Source: Burkholderia anthina (GTDB lineage Bacteria > Pseudomonadota > Gammaproteobacteria > Burkholderiales > Burkholderiaceae). Taken from it: a stretch of 64,000 nt of DNA. Of this stretch, positions 41,501-50,308 are shown in pieces (within the stretch, counting starts at the first letter, position 1; each line of letters begins with the position of its first letter). The stretch is from NCBI RefSeq assembly GCF_902498995.1, contig NZ_CABVLY010000012.1, positions 62,001 through 126,000 on the forward strand, written 5' to 3'. Under the pieces are notes generated by a model. That model was not told the origin of the DNA and made no database searches. It saw only the letters and a program-made list of their open reading frames with translations. A program made the translations under genes and the position numbers.

Positions 41501-42460
41501 CTGATCGAGATCGGCAGCGTCGACGAATTGAAGCGTGAGGTGTTCGGCCCCGTGCTGCACGTCGTGCGTTACCGCCGCAGCCAGCTCGACAAGCTGCTCG
41601 ACGCGATTCGCGCGACCGGCTACGGCCTCACGCTCGGTATCCACACGCGGATCGACGAGACGATCGCGCACGTGATCTCGAATGCGCACGTCGGCAACAT
41701 CTACGTGAACCGCAACGTGATCGGCGCGGTGGTCGGCGTGCAGCCGTTCGGCGGCGAAGGGCTGTCGGGCACGGGCCCGAAGGCCGGCGGCGCGCTGTAT
41801 CTGCAGCGGCTGCTGGCGACGCGTCCGTCGGGCCTGCCGCGTTCGCTCGCGCAGATGCTGATCGCGGACGGCGCGGTCGCCGGCGAGCAGCGCGACAATC
41901 CGGCGGCGGCGCTCACCGCGCTGCGCGACTGGCTGATCGAGCAGCGCGAGCCGGCGCTCGCCGCACGCTGCGACGGTTATCTCGCGCAAGTGCCGGCCGG
42001 CGCAACCGCGGTGCTGAGCGGGCCGACGGGCGAGCGAAACACGTATACACTCGGCCCGCGCGGCACAGTGCTGTGCGTCGCGGCGACGCCGGGCGGCGCC
42101 CGCGCGCAGTTCGCGGCGGTGCTGGCGACGGGCAACCGCGCGCTGTTCGCCGGCGCGGCGGGCGAGGCGCTGGCGGCCGCGCTGCCGGCTGCGCTGAAGG
42201 CGCATGCGGCCGTGCGCAAGCAGGCCGACGCACCGTTCGACGCGGTGTTGTTCGAAGGCGACAGCGACGAACTGCAGAAGCTCGTGAAGGACGTCGCGCA
42301 GCGGCCGGGCCCGATCGTGTCGGTGCAGGGCGTGTCGGTGGGCGCGTTCGAGAACGGCGATGCGGAAGACTATGCGCTCGAGCGGCTGCTGACCGAGCGC
42401 TCGGTCAGCGTGAACACGGCCGCGGCGGGCGGCAATGCGAATTTGATGACGATCGGCTGA
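38528..42460 (+). CDS. putA: Trifunctional PutA: repressor, proline dehydrogenase, P5C dehydrogenase
   Basis: A 1310-residue peripheral membrane flavoenzyme that oxidises proline to glutamate. Residues 4-45 are a ribbon-helix-helix DNA-binding domain (TPHWLIKQAIFAYLE as in E. coli PutA). The proline dehydrogenase barrel is at about 150-560 (motifs DAEEADRLE and YWDTEIKRAQ). The P5C dehydrogenase domain, about 620-1060, has NAD-site GSTEVARL, Glu874 in IAETGGQN and catalytic Cys908 in GQRCSALR, plus a C-terminal domain of the long PutA type. The start at 38528 gives the normal N-terminus MASTTLGVKV. Operators for the protein lie directly upstream. Confidence 0.97.
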   Translation: MASTTLGVKVDDLLRSRLKDAAARLERTPHWLIKQAIFAYLERIEHGQLPPELSGSSGVTELADAQSTDGDDDNSPHPFLEFAQNVQPQSVLRAAITAAYRRPEPECVPFLLGQARLPANLQADAQALATTLVEALREKSSGGGVEGLIHEFSLSSQEGVALMCLAEALLRIPDRATRDALIRDKISKGDWRSHVGHAPSLFVNAATWGLMITGKLVTTNSEAGLSSALTRLIGRGGEPLIRKGVDMAMRLMGEQFVTGETISEALANSRKYEARGFRYSYDMLGEAATTEEDAQRYYASYEQAIHAIGKAAGGRGIYEGPGISIKLSALHARYSRSQQDRTMSELLPRVRALALLARRYDIGLNIDAEEADRLELSLDLLEALCFDPDLAGWNGIGFVVQGYQKRCPFVIDYLIDLARRSRHRLMIRLVKGAYWDTEIKRAQVDGLEGYPVYTRKIYTDVSYLACAKKLLAAPDAVYPQFATHNAYTLAAIYHLAGQNYYPGQYEFQCLHGMGEPLYEEVTGRDKMNRPCRVYAPVGTHETLLAYLVRRLLENGANTSFVNRIADKAVSVKELVADPVDEASKVVPLGAPHAKIPLPRNLYGDERPNSMGLDLSNEHRLASLSSALLASAHHPWRAAPMLADDALADAPARDVRNPADQRDIVGTVSEATAEHVSAALAHAVAAAPIWQATPVDARADCLVRAADLLEAQMHTLMGLIVREAGKSLPNAIAEIREAVDFLRYYAAQIRDEFSNDTHRPLGPVVCISPWNFPLAIFMGQVAAALAAGNTVLAKPAEQTPLIAAQAVRLLREAGVPAGAVQLLPGTGETVGAALVADPRTRAVMFTGSTEVARLINKTLSARLDPDGKPIPLIAETGGQNAMIVDSSALAEQVVADVMQSSFDSAGQRCSALRVLCLQDDVADRTLTMLKGAMHELALGNPDRLSTDVGPVIDAEAKQTIDTHVASMKDKGHAVTQLPSPEACAHGTFVPPTLIEIGSVDELKREVFGPVLHVVRYRRSQLDKLLDAIRATGYGLTLGIHTRIDETIAHVISNAHVGNIYVNRNVIGAVVGVQPFGGEGLSGTGPKAGGALYLQRLLATRPSGLPRSLAQMLIADGAVAGEQRDNPAAALTALRDWLIEQREPALAARCDGYLAQVPAGATAVLSGPTGERNTYTLGPRGTVLCVAATPGGARAQFAAVLATGNRALFAGAAGEALAAALPAALKAHAAVRKQADAPFDAVLFEGDSDELQKLVKDVAQRPGPIVSVQGVSVGAFENGDAEDYALERLLTERSVSVNTAAAGGNANLMTIG

Positions 42461-42544
42461 TCATCCTTGCCGTTCGGATCAATCAAAGGAAGCGGCAAGG
42501 CGATCCCGAAGCCGCTCCATTTACCCTGGTACCAAGGAGATGCT

Positions 42545-43684
42545 ATGCAACACACGATGAAAAAGCTGGCAGGCGCGACGTTTGTCGCAGTCATGTCGCT
42601 TGCGGGGACGGCCCATGCGGATGATGTGAAGATCGGTTACGCGGGGCCGATGACGGGTGCCCAGGCACACTACGGCAAGGATATGCAGAACGGGATCGTG
42701 CTCGCGGTGGAAGACTTCAACGCGACGAACCCGAAGATCGGCGGCAAGCCGGTGAAGTTCGTGGTCGAGACGCAGGACGACCAGGCTGACCCGCGCACCG
42801 GCACGACGGTTGCGCAGAAGCTGGTCGACGACGGTATCAAGGGCATGCTCGGCCACTTCAACTCGGGCACGACGATCCCGGCTTCGCGCATCTACGCGAA
42901 CGCCGGCATTCCGGAAATCGCGATGGCGACGGCACCGGAATACACGCAGCAAGGTTACAAGACGACCTTCCGCATGATGACGTCCGACACGCAGCAGGGC
43001 TCGGTGGCGGGCACGTTCGCGTCGAAGGATCTCGGCCTGAAGAAGATCGCGATCGTCGACGACCGCACGGCCTACGGCCAGGGTCTTGCCGACCAGTTCG
43101 AGAAGGCCGCGAAGGCCGGCGGCGCGACGATCGTCGACCGTGAATTCACGAACGACAAGGCAGTCGACTTCAAGGCGATCCTGACCAAGATCAAGGCGAC
43201 GAAACCGGACCTCGTCTACTACGGCGGCGCGGATTCGCAGGCAGCGCCGATGGTCAAGCAGATGAAGACGCTCGGCATCACCGCACCGCTGATGAGCGGC
43301 GAAATGGTGAAGACGCCGACGTTCCTGAAGATCGCAGGCCCCGCGGCCGAAGGCACGATCGCATCGCTGGCAGGCCTCCCGCTCGACGAAATGCCGGGCG
43401 GCAAGTCGTACGCCGAGAAGTACAAGAAGCGCTTCGGCGAAGACGTGCAGACCTACTCGCCGTACGCATACGACGGCGCGATGGCGATGCTCAACGCGAT
43501 GAAGAAGGCCGATTCGACCGATCCGGCGAAGTACCTGCCGGTGCTCGCGAAGACCGACATGGCCGGCGTCACGTCGACGCACGTCGCGTATGACGCGAAG
43601 GGCGACCTGAAGAACGGCGGCATCACGATGTACAAGGTCGAGAAGGGCGAGTGGAAGCCGCTGAAGAGCATCGGCGGCAAGTAA
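42545..43684 (+). CDS. Periplasmic branched-chain amino-acid-type binding protein (LivJ/K-like, orphan)
   Basis: A 379-residue type I periplasmic binding protein with signal peptide (about 1-25, MSLAGTAHA cut before DDVKIG) and the pattern VKIGYAGPMTGAQAHYGKD of LivJ/LivK. AAGGAG is upstream; in-frame ATGs at 42545 and 42557 are both possible. No permease or ATPase is nearby, so it must use transporter parts encoded elsewhere. It follows putA by 84 bases on the same strand and may be partly co-transcribed, though a GC-rich inverted repeat (42465-42500) lies between. Codon usage is strongly biased, which suggests high expression. Confidence 0.9.
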   Translation: MQHTMKKLAGATFVAVMSLAGTAHADDVKIGYAGPMTGAQAHYGKDMQNGIVLAVEDFNATNPKIGGKPVKFVVETQDDQADPRTGTTVAQKLVDDGIKGMLGHFNSGTTIPASRIYANAGIPEIAMATAPEYTQQGYKTTFRMMTSDTQQGSVAGTFASKDLGLKKIAIVDDRTAYGQGLADQFEKAAKAGGATIVDREFTNDKAVDFKAILTKIKATKPDLVYYGGADSQAAPMVKQMKTLGITAPLMSGEMVKTPTFLKIAGPAAEGTIASLAGLPLDEMPGGKSYAEKYKKRFGEDVQTYSPYAYDGAMAMLNAMKKADSTDPAKYLPVLAKTDMAGVTSTHVAYDAKGDLKNGGITMYKVEKGEWKPLKSIGGK

Positions 43685-43743
43685 GCAGCATGGGAGTCAC
43701 GGGCGGCGTCGAGAGGCGCCGCCGTGCGCAGCATGTGAAGAAG

Positions 43744-43781
43744 CCCACCGGGCCGTCGGGTCCGGTGGTTTTTTCTTTTTT
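43744..43781 (+). terminator. Terminator after the orphan binding-protein gene
   Basis: The stem CCACCGG (43745-43751)/CCGGTGG (43762-43768) is followed by TTTTTTCTTTTTT. It separates this gene from the convergent acyl-CoA ligase gene. Confidence 0.87.
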
Positions 43782-43809
43782 GGATGCGGATGCGGCCCGC
43801 GTTTCGACG

Positions 43810-45327
43810 CTACTCGCGCCGCACGCGCAGCAGGAATTTCTGCAGCTTGCCCGTCGGCGTGCGCGGCAGCGTTTCCACGAACACGAATTCGCGCGGGATC
43901 TTGTAGGCGGCGAGCCGCTCGCCGCAGAACGCGCGCAGCGCGTCCGCATCGGGCGCGGCGCCCGCACGCATCACGACGTGCGCGACGACCGTCTCGCCCC
44001 AGTCCGGATGCGCGACACCGACGACGGCCGCTTCCACGATCGCCGGATGTGCGCCGAGCACGTCCTCCACTTCCTTCGAATAGACGTTCTCGCCGCCCGT
44101 CACGATCATGTCCTTCAGCCGGTCGACGATGAATAGATAGCCATCCTGATCGATCCGTGCAATGTCGCCGGTGCGATACCAGCCGTCCGGCGCGAACGCG
44201 GCGCGCGTCGCGGCCGCGTCGTCGAGATAGCCGAGCATCATGCTGTCGGCCTTCAGCCAGATCTCGCCGGTTTCGCCGGGCTGCGCATCGCGCGCTTCGT
44301 CACCGTTCATGGACACGACGCGCAGGTCGACGCCGGGGCCGCCCTGGCGGCCGATCGAGCCGGCCTTCGCGATCTGCTCGTCCGGATACAGCGTGGTGCC
44401 GGCCGGGCCCGTCTCCGTCATTCCGTACACCTGGAAGAACGCGTGGCTGCGGTACGCGCGTGCGAGCCGTTCGGCCTGCGCGGCGCCGATCGGGCCGCCG
44501 CCATAGAGCCACGCGCGCACGCTCGACAGGTCGAACGTCGCGAAGTGCTCGATCGTGTCGAGCGGCAGCGTGTACGACACCGGCGCACCGAAATACAGCG
44601 TCACGCGTTCGCGCTCGATCGTCTGCAGGAAGCGCAGCGGATGGTATTCGCGCAGCAGCACGACGGTGCCGCCCGCATACAGCGTGCCGCCGAACCAGTT
44701 GTTCAGCGGCGACGAATGCCAGATCGGCATCGCCATCAGCGTGCGTTCGTTGCGGCCGATCCCGGTCGCGAGCGCGGCCGCCATCGCCGCGAACGTCACC
44801 GTGCGGTGGCTGTGCACGCAGCCTTTGGGGCGGCCGGTCGTACCGGACGTGTAGAGGATCTGCGCGACGTCGTTGTCGGCCGGCTCGATGCCCGCGATGC
44901 CGTCCGTCTTCGCGCACATCGCGTCGAAGTCCGGCACGCCGTCGGCACGGCCTTCGGTGACGAGCCGTTGCGCCGGATGGATCACGCGCGACAGCACCGG
45001 CGCGAGCGCCGCATCGAACAGGATCACCTTGCTGCGGCTGTGTTCGAGCACGTAGTCGATTTCCGGCGCCTGCAGCTTGTGGTTGACCGGCACGAACGCG
45101 GCGCCGAGCCGCCACGCGCCGAACATCAGGTCGACGAACGCGGGCGTGTTCACGCACATCGCGGCGACGCGGTCGCCGGCCGCGACGCCGAGCGCGCTCA
45201 ACACGGCCGCCGCGCGATGCGAGCGCTCGCGCGCGGCGGCGTACGTGATCGTCGTGTCGTCGTGAATCAGGAACGGCTTGTCGGGCGTCGCGCGGGCGGC
45301 GCGATCGAGGGCGGCGACGAGATTCAT
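43810..45327 (-). CDS. AMP-forming acyl-CoA ligase
   Basis: A 505-residue adenylate-forming ligase. P-loop YTSGTTGRPKG is at residues 159-169, followed by motifs VYGMTETGPAG, GWYRTGDIAR and DRLKDMIVTGGENVYSKEVE; the catalytic lysine is Lys494 in PTGKLQKF. The start at 45327 follows GGAG and matches the family N-terminus; longer frames are Arg-rich noise. It is the second gene of a leftward pair with the AidB-like dehydrogenase, 43 bases behind it, so it probably activates the acid that the dehydrogenase then oxidises. It is shorter than the ligase at 30.9 kb and from another subgroup. Confidence 0.9.
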   Translation of the reverse strand: MNLVAALDRAARATPDKPFLIHDDTTITYAAARERSHRAAAVLSALGVAAGDRVAAMCVNTPAFVDLMFGAWRLGAAFVPVNHKLQAPEIDYVLEHSRSKVILFDAALAPVLSRVIHPAQRLVTEGRADGVPDFDAMCAKTDGIAGIEPADNDVAQILYTSGTTGRPKGCVHSHRTVTFAAMAAALATGIGRNERTLMAMPIWHSSPLNNWFGGTLYAGGTVVLLREYHPLRFLQTIERERVTLYFGAPVSYTLPLDTIEHFATFDLSSVRAWLYGGGPIGAAQAERLARAYRSHAFFQVYGMTETGPAGTTLYPDEQIAKAGSIGRQGGPGVDLRVVSMNGDEARDAQPGETGEIWLKADSMMLGYLDDAAATRAAFAPDGWYRTGDIARIDQDGYLFIVDRLKDMIVTGGENVYSKEVEDVLGAHPAIVEAAVVGVAHPDWGETVVAHVVMRAGAAPDADALRAFCGERLAAYKIPREFVFVETLPRTPTGKLQKFLLRVRRE

Positions 45328-45370
45328 CGGGGCTCCGGGCGGGCGTGACGAATGAGCGGGCGGCCGGGCG

Positions 45371-47023
45371 TCAGGCCGGGTACGCGCGCTGCAGCAGCGC
45401 GGCGACGTCGATCGCATGCGGATCGAAGCCGCCCGCGATGCGGCCCCAGTCGGGTGCGGCGAGCCGCGTCGCGACGAACGCGTCGGCGACGGCCGCGGGC
45501 GCATCGCGACGCAGCAGGCACGCCTGCGCGACGAGCGCGAGCCGCTGCGCGAACACGCGCGCCGATGCCTCGAGCGTGTCGGCCGGCGCCGCGAGCATCG
45601 CGCGCAGCGCGTCGAGCGCCGCGCGGATGCGCGGTTCGCCCGCACCGAGATCGGTCAGCTCGGCCAGCAGCGCGGCGGCCGCATCGGGCTCGCGCGACAC
45701 CGCGCGCAGCACGTCGAGGCACATCACGTTGCCGGAGCCTTCCCAGATCGAGTTGACGGGCGCTTCGCGAAACAGCCGCGCGATCGGCCCGTCGTCGACG
45801 TAGCCGTTGCCGCCGAACACTTCCATCACCTCGCCGCTCAGTTCGACCGCGCGCTTGCAGACCCAGAATTTCGCGGCAGGCGTGACGATCCGCTTCCACG
45901 CGCGTTCGCGCGGCGAGTCGTCGCGCTCGAACGCATCGGCCAGGCGCATCGCCAGGGCAAGCGCGGCTTCGCTTTCGAGCGCGAGATCGGCGAGCACGGT
46001 GCGCATCAGCGGCTGCTCGGCGAGCGCGCGGCCGAACGCGTGGCGCTGACGCGTATAGGCGATCGCCTGCACGACGCCCTGGCGCAGCATCGCCGCGCTG
46101 CCGAGCACGCAGTTCAGCCGCGTGTAGGTGGCCATTTCGATGATGGTCGGAATCCCGCGGCCTTCGTCGCCGAGCATGATGCCCCACGCGTCGTTCAGCT
46201 CGATCTCGCTGCTCGAATTGCTGCGGTTGCCGACCTTGTTCTTCAGCCGCTGGATCTCGACCGCGTTCTTCATGCCGTCCGGTCGCCAGCGCGGCACGTA
46301 GAAGCACGACGGGCTGCCCGCTTCGGTGCGGGCGACGACGAGGTGCGCGTCGCACATCGGCGCGGAGAAGAACCACTTGTGGCCGCGCAGCCGGTACTCG
46401 CCGCCGCGCCCGCCCGCGCCGACGGCGGTCGCGAGCGTCGTGTTCGCGCGCACGTCGGAGCCGCCCTGTTTCTCGGTCATTCCCATGCCGAACCAGATCG
46501 AACGCTTGTCGGCGACGGGCACGTCGCGCGGGTCGTAGTCGTCGCTGTAGAGCTTGTCGCGCAGCAGCGCCCACAGCGCGGGCTCCTTCTGCAGCACCGG
46601 CATCGCGGCCTGCGTCATCGTGGCCGGGCACAGCGTGCCGGCCTCGATCTGGCCGTGCAGGTAGAAGCCGGCCGCGGTCGCGGCCCAGCGGCCGGGGCGC
46701 GTATCGCGGAACGCGAGCGACACGAAGCCTTCGTTGCGGTACATCCCGAGCAGCGTGTGCCAGGCCGGATGAAAATCGACGCGGTCGATGCGCCGGCCGC
46801 GCCGGTCGAACGCGCTCAGCTCCGGCGTGTGGCGATTCGCTTCGTCGGCGAGCCGCGCGGTGTCGGCGCTGCCGAGCCGGGCGCCATAAGCGTCGAGCCG
46901 CGGCACGGCCCAGTCGGCGCCGGCGCGGACGAGCGCCTCGCGCAGCGCGGCGTCCGTCGCGAAGAGGTTATAGTCGACCAGTTCGTCGAACTGGTTCGTG
47001 ACGGCATGGGTCGATTCGGTCAT
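45371..47023 (-). CDS. Acyl-CoA dehydrogenase, AidB/isovaleryl-CoA dehydrogenase-like
   Basis: A 550-residue flavoprotein with the long N-terminal extension of the AidB subfamily (E. coli AidB has 541 residues). The signature MTEKQGGSDVR is at residues 182-192 and FGGNGYVDDGP lies in the C-terminal part. AidB proteins bind FAD, show weak isovaleryl-CoA dehydrogenase activity and bind DNA under alkylation stress. Here pairing with an acyl-CoA ligase and a divergent TetR regulator suggests fatty- or branched-acid catabolism instead of DNA protection. An octamer tandem repeat lies just upstream. Confidence 0.85.
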   Translation of the reverse strand: MTESTHAVTNQFDELVDYNLFATDAALREALVRAGADWAVPRLDAYGARLGSADTARLADEANRHTPELSAFDRRGRRIDRVDFHPAWHTLLGMYRNEGFVSLAFRDTRPGRWAATAAGFYLHGQIEAGTLCPATMTQAAMPVLQKEPALWALLRDKLYSDDYDPRDVPVADKRSIWFGMGMTEKQGGSDVRANTTLATAVGAGGRGGEYRLRGHKWFFSAPMCDAHLVVARTEAGSPSCFYVPRWRPDGMKNAVEIQRLKNKVGNRSNSSSEIELNDAWGIMLGDEGRGIPTIIEMATYTRLNCVLGSAAMLRQGVVQAIAYTRQRHAFGRALAEQPLMRTVLADLALESEAALALAMRLADAFERDDSPRERAWKRIVTPAAKFWVCKRAVELSGEVMEVFGGNGYVDDGPIARLFREAPVNSIWEGSGNVMCLDVLRAVSREPDAAAALLAELTDLGAGEPRIRAALDALRAMLAAPADTLEASARVFAQRLALVAQACLLRRDAPAAVADAFVATRLAAPDWGRIAGGFDPHAIDVAALLQRAYPA

Positions 47024-47043
47024 CGGGTTGTCTCCGGTCTCAT

Positions 47044-47083
47044 GCTTCGCGGCTTCGCGGCTTCGCGGCTTCGCGGCTTCGCG
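47044..47083. repeat. Five perfect copies of GCTTCGCG
   Basis: The octamer GCTTCGCG is repeated five times without mismatch, 20 bases before the start of the leftward dehydrogenase gene and 92 bases before the rightward TetR gene. Each unit can pair with its neighbour (GCGAAGC), so the array could also form hairpins in the 5' leader of the dehydrogenase mRNA. Confidence 0.85.
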
Positions 47084-47174
47084 CCCGGTCGGCCGGGTGC
47101 CGCGCTGCCGGCGCGTGCATGCCGGTGCCGGCTTCCGGTCAAACGTGTTTCCGCTGAATTTCAGAGTAGCAAAT

Positions 47175-47855
47175 ATGCCGCCGCGACATGTTCAGGTTCC
47201 GGCGCCGCCCGGCCAGCCGGCGGCGCAACCCGCGCCCGCATTGCGCCGCCGGCCGCGCCAGTCGCGCGCGCAGGCCACGTCCGATGCGCTTCAGCAGGCG
47301 TTCGTTCAGCTTTTGCTCGAACGCGGCTATGCGAAGGCGACGATCCGCGAGATCGCAGCCGTCGCGGGCGTGAGCGTCGGCACCTTCTACGAATACTTCG
47401 GCGACAAGCAGAGCCTCGCCGCGCTGTGCATTCACCGGCGCGTGCTCGCGCTGGCCGACCGGCTGCGCGACGCGGCGCACGGGTTGCGCGGCGCGCCGCG
47501 CAACGAACTCGCGGCCGCGCTCGTCGACCTGCAGATCGATGCGATCGGCGCGGACGCCGCACTGTGGAGCGCGCTGTTCGCGCTGGAGCGGCAGGTGTCG
47601 CCGCTCGCCGCCTACCGCCGGCACTACGACGCCTACGTCGCGCTGTGGCGCGACGCGCTCGCTCAGGCCGCCGATCCGCCGCCGGCCGGGCGGCTCGACG
47701 GGCTCGCGCGGATGGCGCATGCGGTCTGTTACGGCGGCGTGTCGCAGGCGCTGCTGACGCTCGGGCCGGCACTCGACTTCGGCGCGCTGCGCGGCGAGTT
47801 GCACACGCTGCTGCGCGCGTATCTGGCGGCCGGCGCCTGCCCGTCATCCATGTGA
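47175..47855 (+). CDS. TetR/AcrR-family transcriptional regulator
   Basis: A 226-residue regulator. A 30-residue Pro/Ala/Arg-rich tail precedes the TetR DNA-binding domain (about residues 32-80, with YAKATIREIAAVAGVSVGTF and then YEYFGDKQSLAALC); the rest is a helical ligand domain. The start at 47175 is chosen because upstream codons contain the tandem repeat and are not protein-like. Divergence from the AidB-like/acyl-CoA ligase pair suggests it represses that pair, as FadR/LiuR-like TetR proteins do. No clear operator palindrome was found. Confidence 0.87.
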   Translation: MPPRHVQVPAPPGQPAAQPAPALRRRPRQSRAQATSDALQQAFVQLLLERGYAKATIREIAAVAGVSVGTFYEYFGDKQSLAALCIHRRVLALADRLRDAAHGLRGAPRNELAAALVDLQIDAIGADAALWSALFALERQVSPLAAYRRHYDAYVALWRDALAQAADPPPAGRLDGLARMAHAVCYGGVSQALLTLGPALDFGALRGELHTLLRAYLAAGACPSSM

Positions 47856-48159
47856 ACGGGCTTTCAGGGCACGTTCCCCTGTTTTGGAAAATTCATGCGT
47901 GGGGCTGGCCAGCGCAAGCCCGTTATTAGTGCGGACAGGCCCTAGCGGACAAGCCCTAGGGTAATGCCCGATTCGCATGCGGCGCGGGCGACGCCATCGT
48001 GGCGCCGAGCCTTTGGTGTCGCGAGCCATGAGGAAAATGCATGGCCGCCATGACGAACTTTCGATTGTCCGCCGATATTGGCTGGGGCTAAATCATGCGG
48101 CATGTGCAGGGCCGCGCGTTTCGTGCAGGCCTGCTCGAAGGACATCAGAAGGAGGAGTC
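47856..48159. other. Gap without recognisable features
   Basis: Only small GC-rich palindromes such as CCCTAGGG near 47955 are seen. No gene, terminator or promoter is convincing. Confidence 0.4.
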
Positions 48160-49314
48160 ATGCGAAGCGCCACCACGCCCCGTTCGAAACTGCCCGACGT
48201 CGGGACGACGATCTTCACGGTGATCGGCCAGCTTGCCGCGCAGCACGATGCGCTGAACCTGTCGCAGGGCGCGCCGAATTTCGCGCCCGATCCCGCGCTC
48301 GTCGAGGGCGTCGCACGCGCGATGCGCGACGGCCACAACCAGTACGCGCCGATGGCCGGCATCGTGTCGCTGCGCGAGCGGCTCGCGGAGAAGACCGAGG
48401 CGCTGTACGGCACGCGCTACGATCCGGGCACCGAGATCACGGTGATCGCGAGCGCGAGCGAAGGGCTCTATGCCGCGATCAGCGCGCTCGTGCATCCGGG
48501 CGACGAAGTGATCTATTTCGAGCCGTCGTTCGACAGCTACGCGCCGATCGTGCGGATGCAGGGCGCAACGCCGGTCGCGATCAAGCTGTCGCCCGAGCAT
48601 TTCCGCGTGAACTGGGACGAAGTCGCCGCGGCGATCACGCCGCGCACGCGAATGATTATCGTGAACACGCCGCACAACCCGACCGCGACGGTGTTTTCCG
48701 CCGACGATCTCGAGCGGCTCGCGCAGCTCACGCGCAATACCGATATCGTCGTGCTGTCCGACGAGGTCTACGAGCACGTCGTGTTCGACGGCGCGCAGCA
48801 TCAGAGCGTCGCACGTCACCGCGAGCTGGCCGAGCGCAGCGTGATCGTGTCGTCGTTCGGCAAGTCGTTTCACGTGACGGGCTGGCGCGTCGGCCACTGC
48901 ATCGCGCCGGCCGCGCTGATGGACGAGATCCGCAAGGTGCACCAGTTCATGGTGTTCTCGGCCGATACGCCGATGCAGGTCGCGTTCGCGGAAATCCTCG
49001 CGCGGCCGGAAAGCTATCTCGGACTGTCGGCGTTCTACCAGGCCAAACGCGACCTGCTCGCGCGCGAGCTGGCCGATTCGCGTTTCGAGCTGCTGCCGAG
49101 CGAAGGCTCGTTCTTCATGCTCGCGCGCTTCAGGCACTTCTCGGACGAAAGCGACAGCGATTTCGTGCTGCGCCTGATCCGCGATGCGCGCGTCGCGACG
49201 ATTCCGCTGTCGGCGTTCTACACCGACGGCACCGACGCGGGCGTGATCCGGCTCAGTTTCTCGAAGGACGACGCGACGCTGATCGAGGGCGCGCGGCGGT
49301 TGCGCTCGCTGTAA
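48160..49314 (+). CDS. PLP-dependent aminotransferase, methionine aminotransferase-like (class I/II)
   Basis: A 384-residue fold-type I aminotransferase. The PLP-binding lysine is Lys235 in SSFGKSFHVTGWRVGH, and the family pattern IIVNTPHNPTATVFSADDL is present. The overall pattern (LSQGAPNF near the start, NQYAPMAGI) resembles E. coli YbdL, a methionine aminotransferase, and kynurenine aminotransferases. GGAGGAG stands directly before the ATG. A polar amino-acid binding protein gene follows 112 bases later, which fits uptake and deamination of a shared amino acid. Confidence 0.9.
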   Translation: MRSATTPRSKLPDVGTTIFTVIGQLAAQHDALNLSQGAPNFAPDPALVEGVARAMRDGHNQYAPMAGIVSLRERLAEKTEALYGTRYDPGTEITVIASASEGLYAAISALVHPGDEVIYFEPSFDSYAPIVRMQGATPVAIKLSPEHFRVNWDEVAAAITPRTRMIIVNTPHNPTATVFSADDLERLAQLTRNTDIVVLSDEVYEHVVFDGAQHQSVARHRELAERSVIVSSFGKSFHVTGWRVGHCIAPAALMDEIRKVHQFMVFSADTPMQVAFAEILARPESYLGLSAFYQAKRDLLARELADSRFELLPSEGSFFMLARFRHFSDESDSDFVLRLIRDARVATIPLSAFYTDGTDAGVIRLSFSKDDATLIEGARRLRSL

Positions 49315-49426
49315 TCGCGGGCACGGCCCGCACCCACGCAGGCGACGTCTACGTCGCACGGAAAGCCACGGATGGGCCGCAGCACGTGCCGAAGCACGGC
49401 TGCGGTCGACCAGTCAGGAGATCACG

Positions 49427-50215
49427 ATGAAACATGGACACACCCTGAAACTCGCGTTCGCATTCGCGTGTGCGCTCGGCTCCGGCGCGGCGCTCGCCGA
49501 CGGGCAGACGCTGCGCTTCGGCCTCGAGGCGCAATACCCGCCGTTCGAGTCGAAAGCGCCGAACGGCGACCTGCAGGGTTTCGACATCGACGTCGGCAAT
49601 GCCGTCTGCCAGACGGCGAAGCTGTCGTGCAAGTGGGTCGAGACGTCGTTCGACGGGCTGATTCCCGCACTGAAGGGCCGCAAGTTCGACGCGATCAATT
49701 CGGCGATGAACGCGACCGAGCAGCGGCGCCAGGCAATCGACTTCACGACGATCATCTACCGCGTGCCGACGCAGCTGATCGCGCGCACCGGCAGCGGCCT
49801 GCTGCCGACGCCCGAATCGCTGAAGGGCAAGCGCGTCGGCGTGCTGCAGGCGTCGATCCAGGAAACCTATGCGAAGGCGCACTGGGAGCAGGCTGGCGTG
49901 TCGATCGTCGCGTACCAGGATCAGAACCAGGCGTACGCGGATCTCGTGTCGGGCCGCCTCGACGCGACGCTGGTGCTCGCGCCGGCCGGCCAGCGCGGCT
50001 TCCTGTCGCGTCCGGACGGCAAGGGTTTCTCGTTCGTCGGTCAGCCGGTGCGCGACGACAGGATTCTCGGCAGCGGGATCGCGTTCGGACTGCGCAAGGG
50101 CGACGACGCGCTGAAGACGAAACTCGATGCGGCGATCGACAAGCTGAAGGCGGACGGCACGGTGAAGTCGCTGGGCCGGAAGTACTTCGGCAATATCGAC
50201 ATCTCGACGCAGTAA
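49427..50215 (+). CDS. Periplasmic polar amino-acid binding protein (SBP family 3)
   Basis: A 262-residue binding protein with signal peptide (about 1-24, cleaved after ALA) and the family-3 start TLRFGLEAQYPPFESKAPNG. The ligand-site pattern GFDIDVGNAVC is that of lysine/arginine/ornithine or histidine-binding proteins. Unlike the PheC protein at 33.4 kb, it lacks the NPGGTNE segment. CAGGAG lies before the ATG. No permease is adjacent, so it relies on transporter parts encoded elsewhere. Confidence 0.9.
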   Translation: MKHGHTLKLAFAFACALGSGAALADGQTLRFGLEAQYPPFESKAPNGDLQGFDIDVGNAVCQTAKLSCKWVETSFDGLIPALKGRKFDAINSAMNATEQRRQAIDFTTIIYRVPTQLIARTGSGLLPTPESLKGKRVGVLQASIQETYAKAHWEQAGVSIVAYQDQNQAYADLVSGRLDATLVLAPAGQRGFLSRPDGKGFSFVGQPVRDDRILGSGIAFGLRKGDDALKTKLDAAIDKLKADGTVKSLGRKYFGNIDISTQ

Positions 50216-50308
50216 GCGGGGAAAGCGGCGGCCGCGATGGCCGCTGCCAGGCATGACGGGCCGTGGACGCGCGGCGCTCGCGCGTTCGCCGTCAAGTCGG
50301 CCGTCGAG

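Noticed and set aside
38486..42205. A 1239-codon open frame antisense to putA
   Set aside because: Same reason: the opposite strand of a strongly biased gene stays open without coding.
48867..48877. GTTTCACGTGA as a third parS
   Set aside because: Only 11 of 14 core positions match and one half-site is missing; it lies in the aminotransferase PLP-lysine codons.
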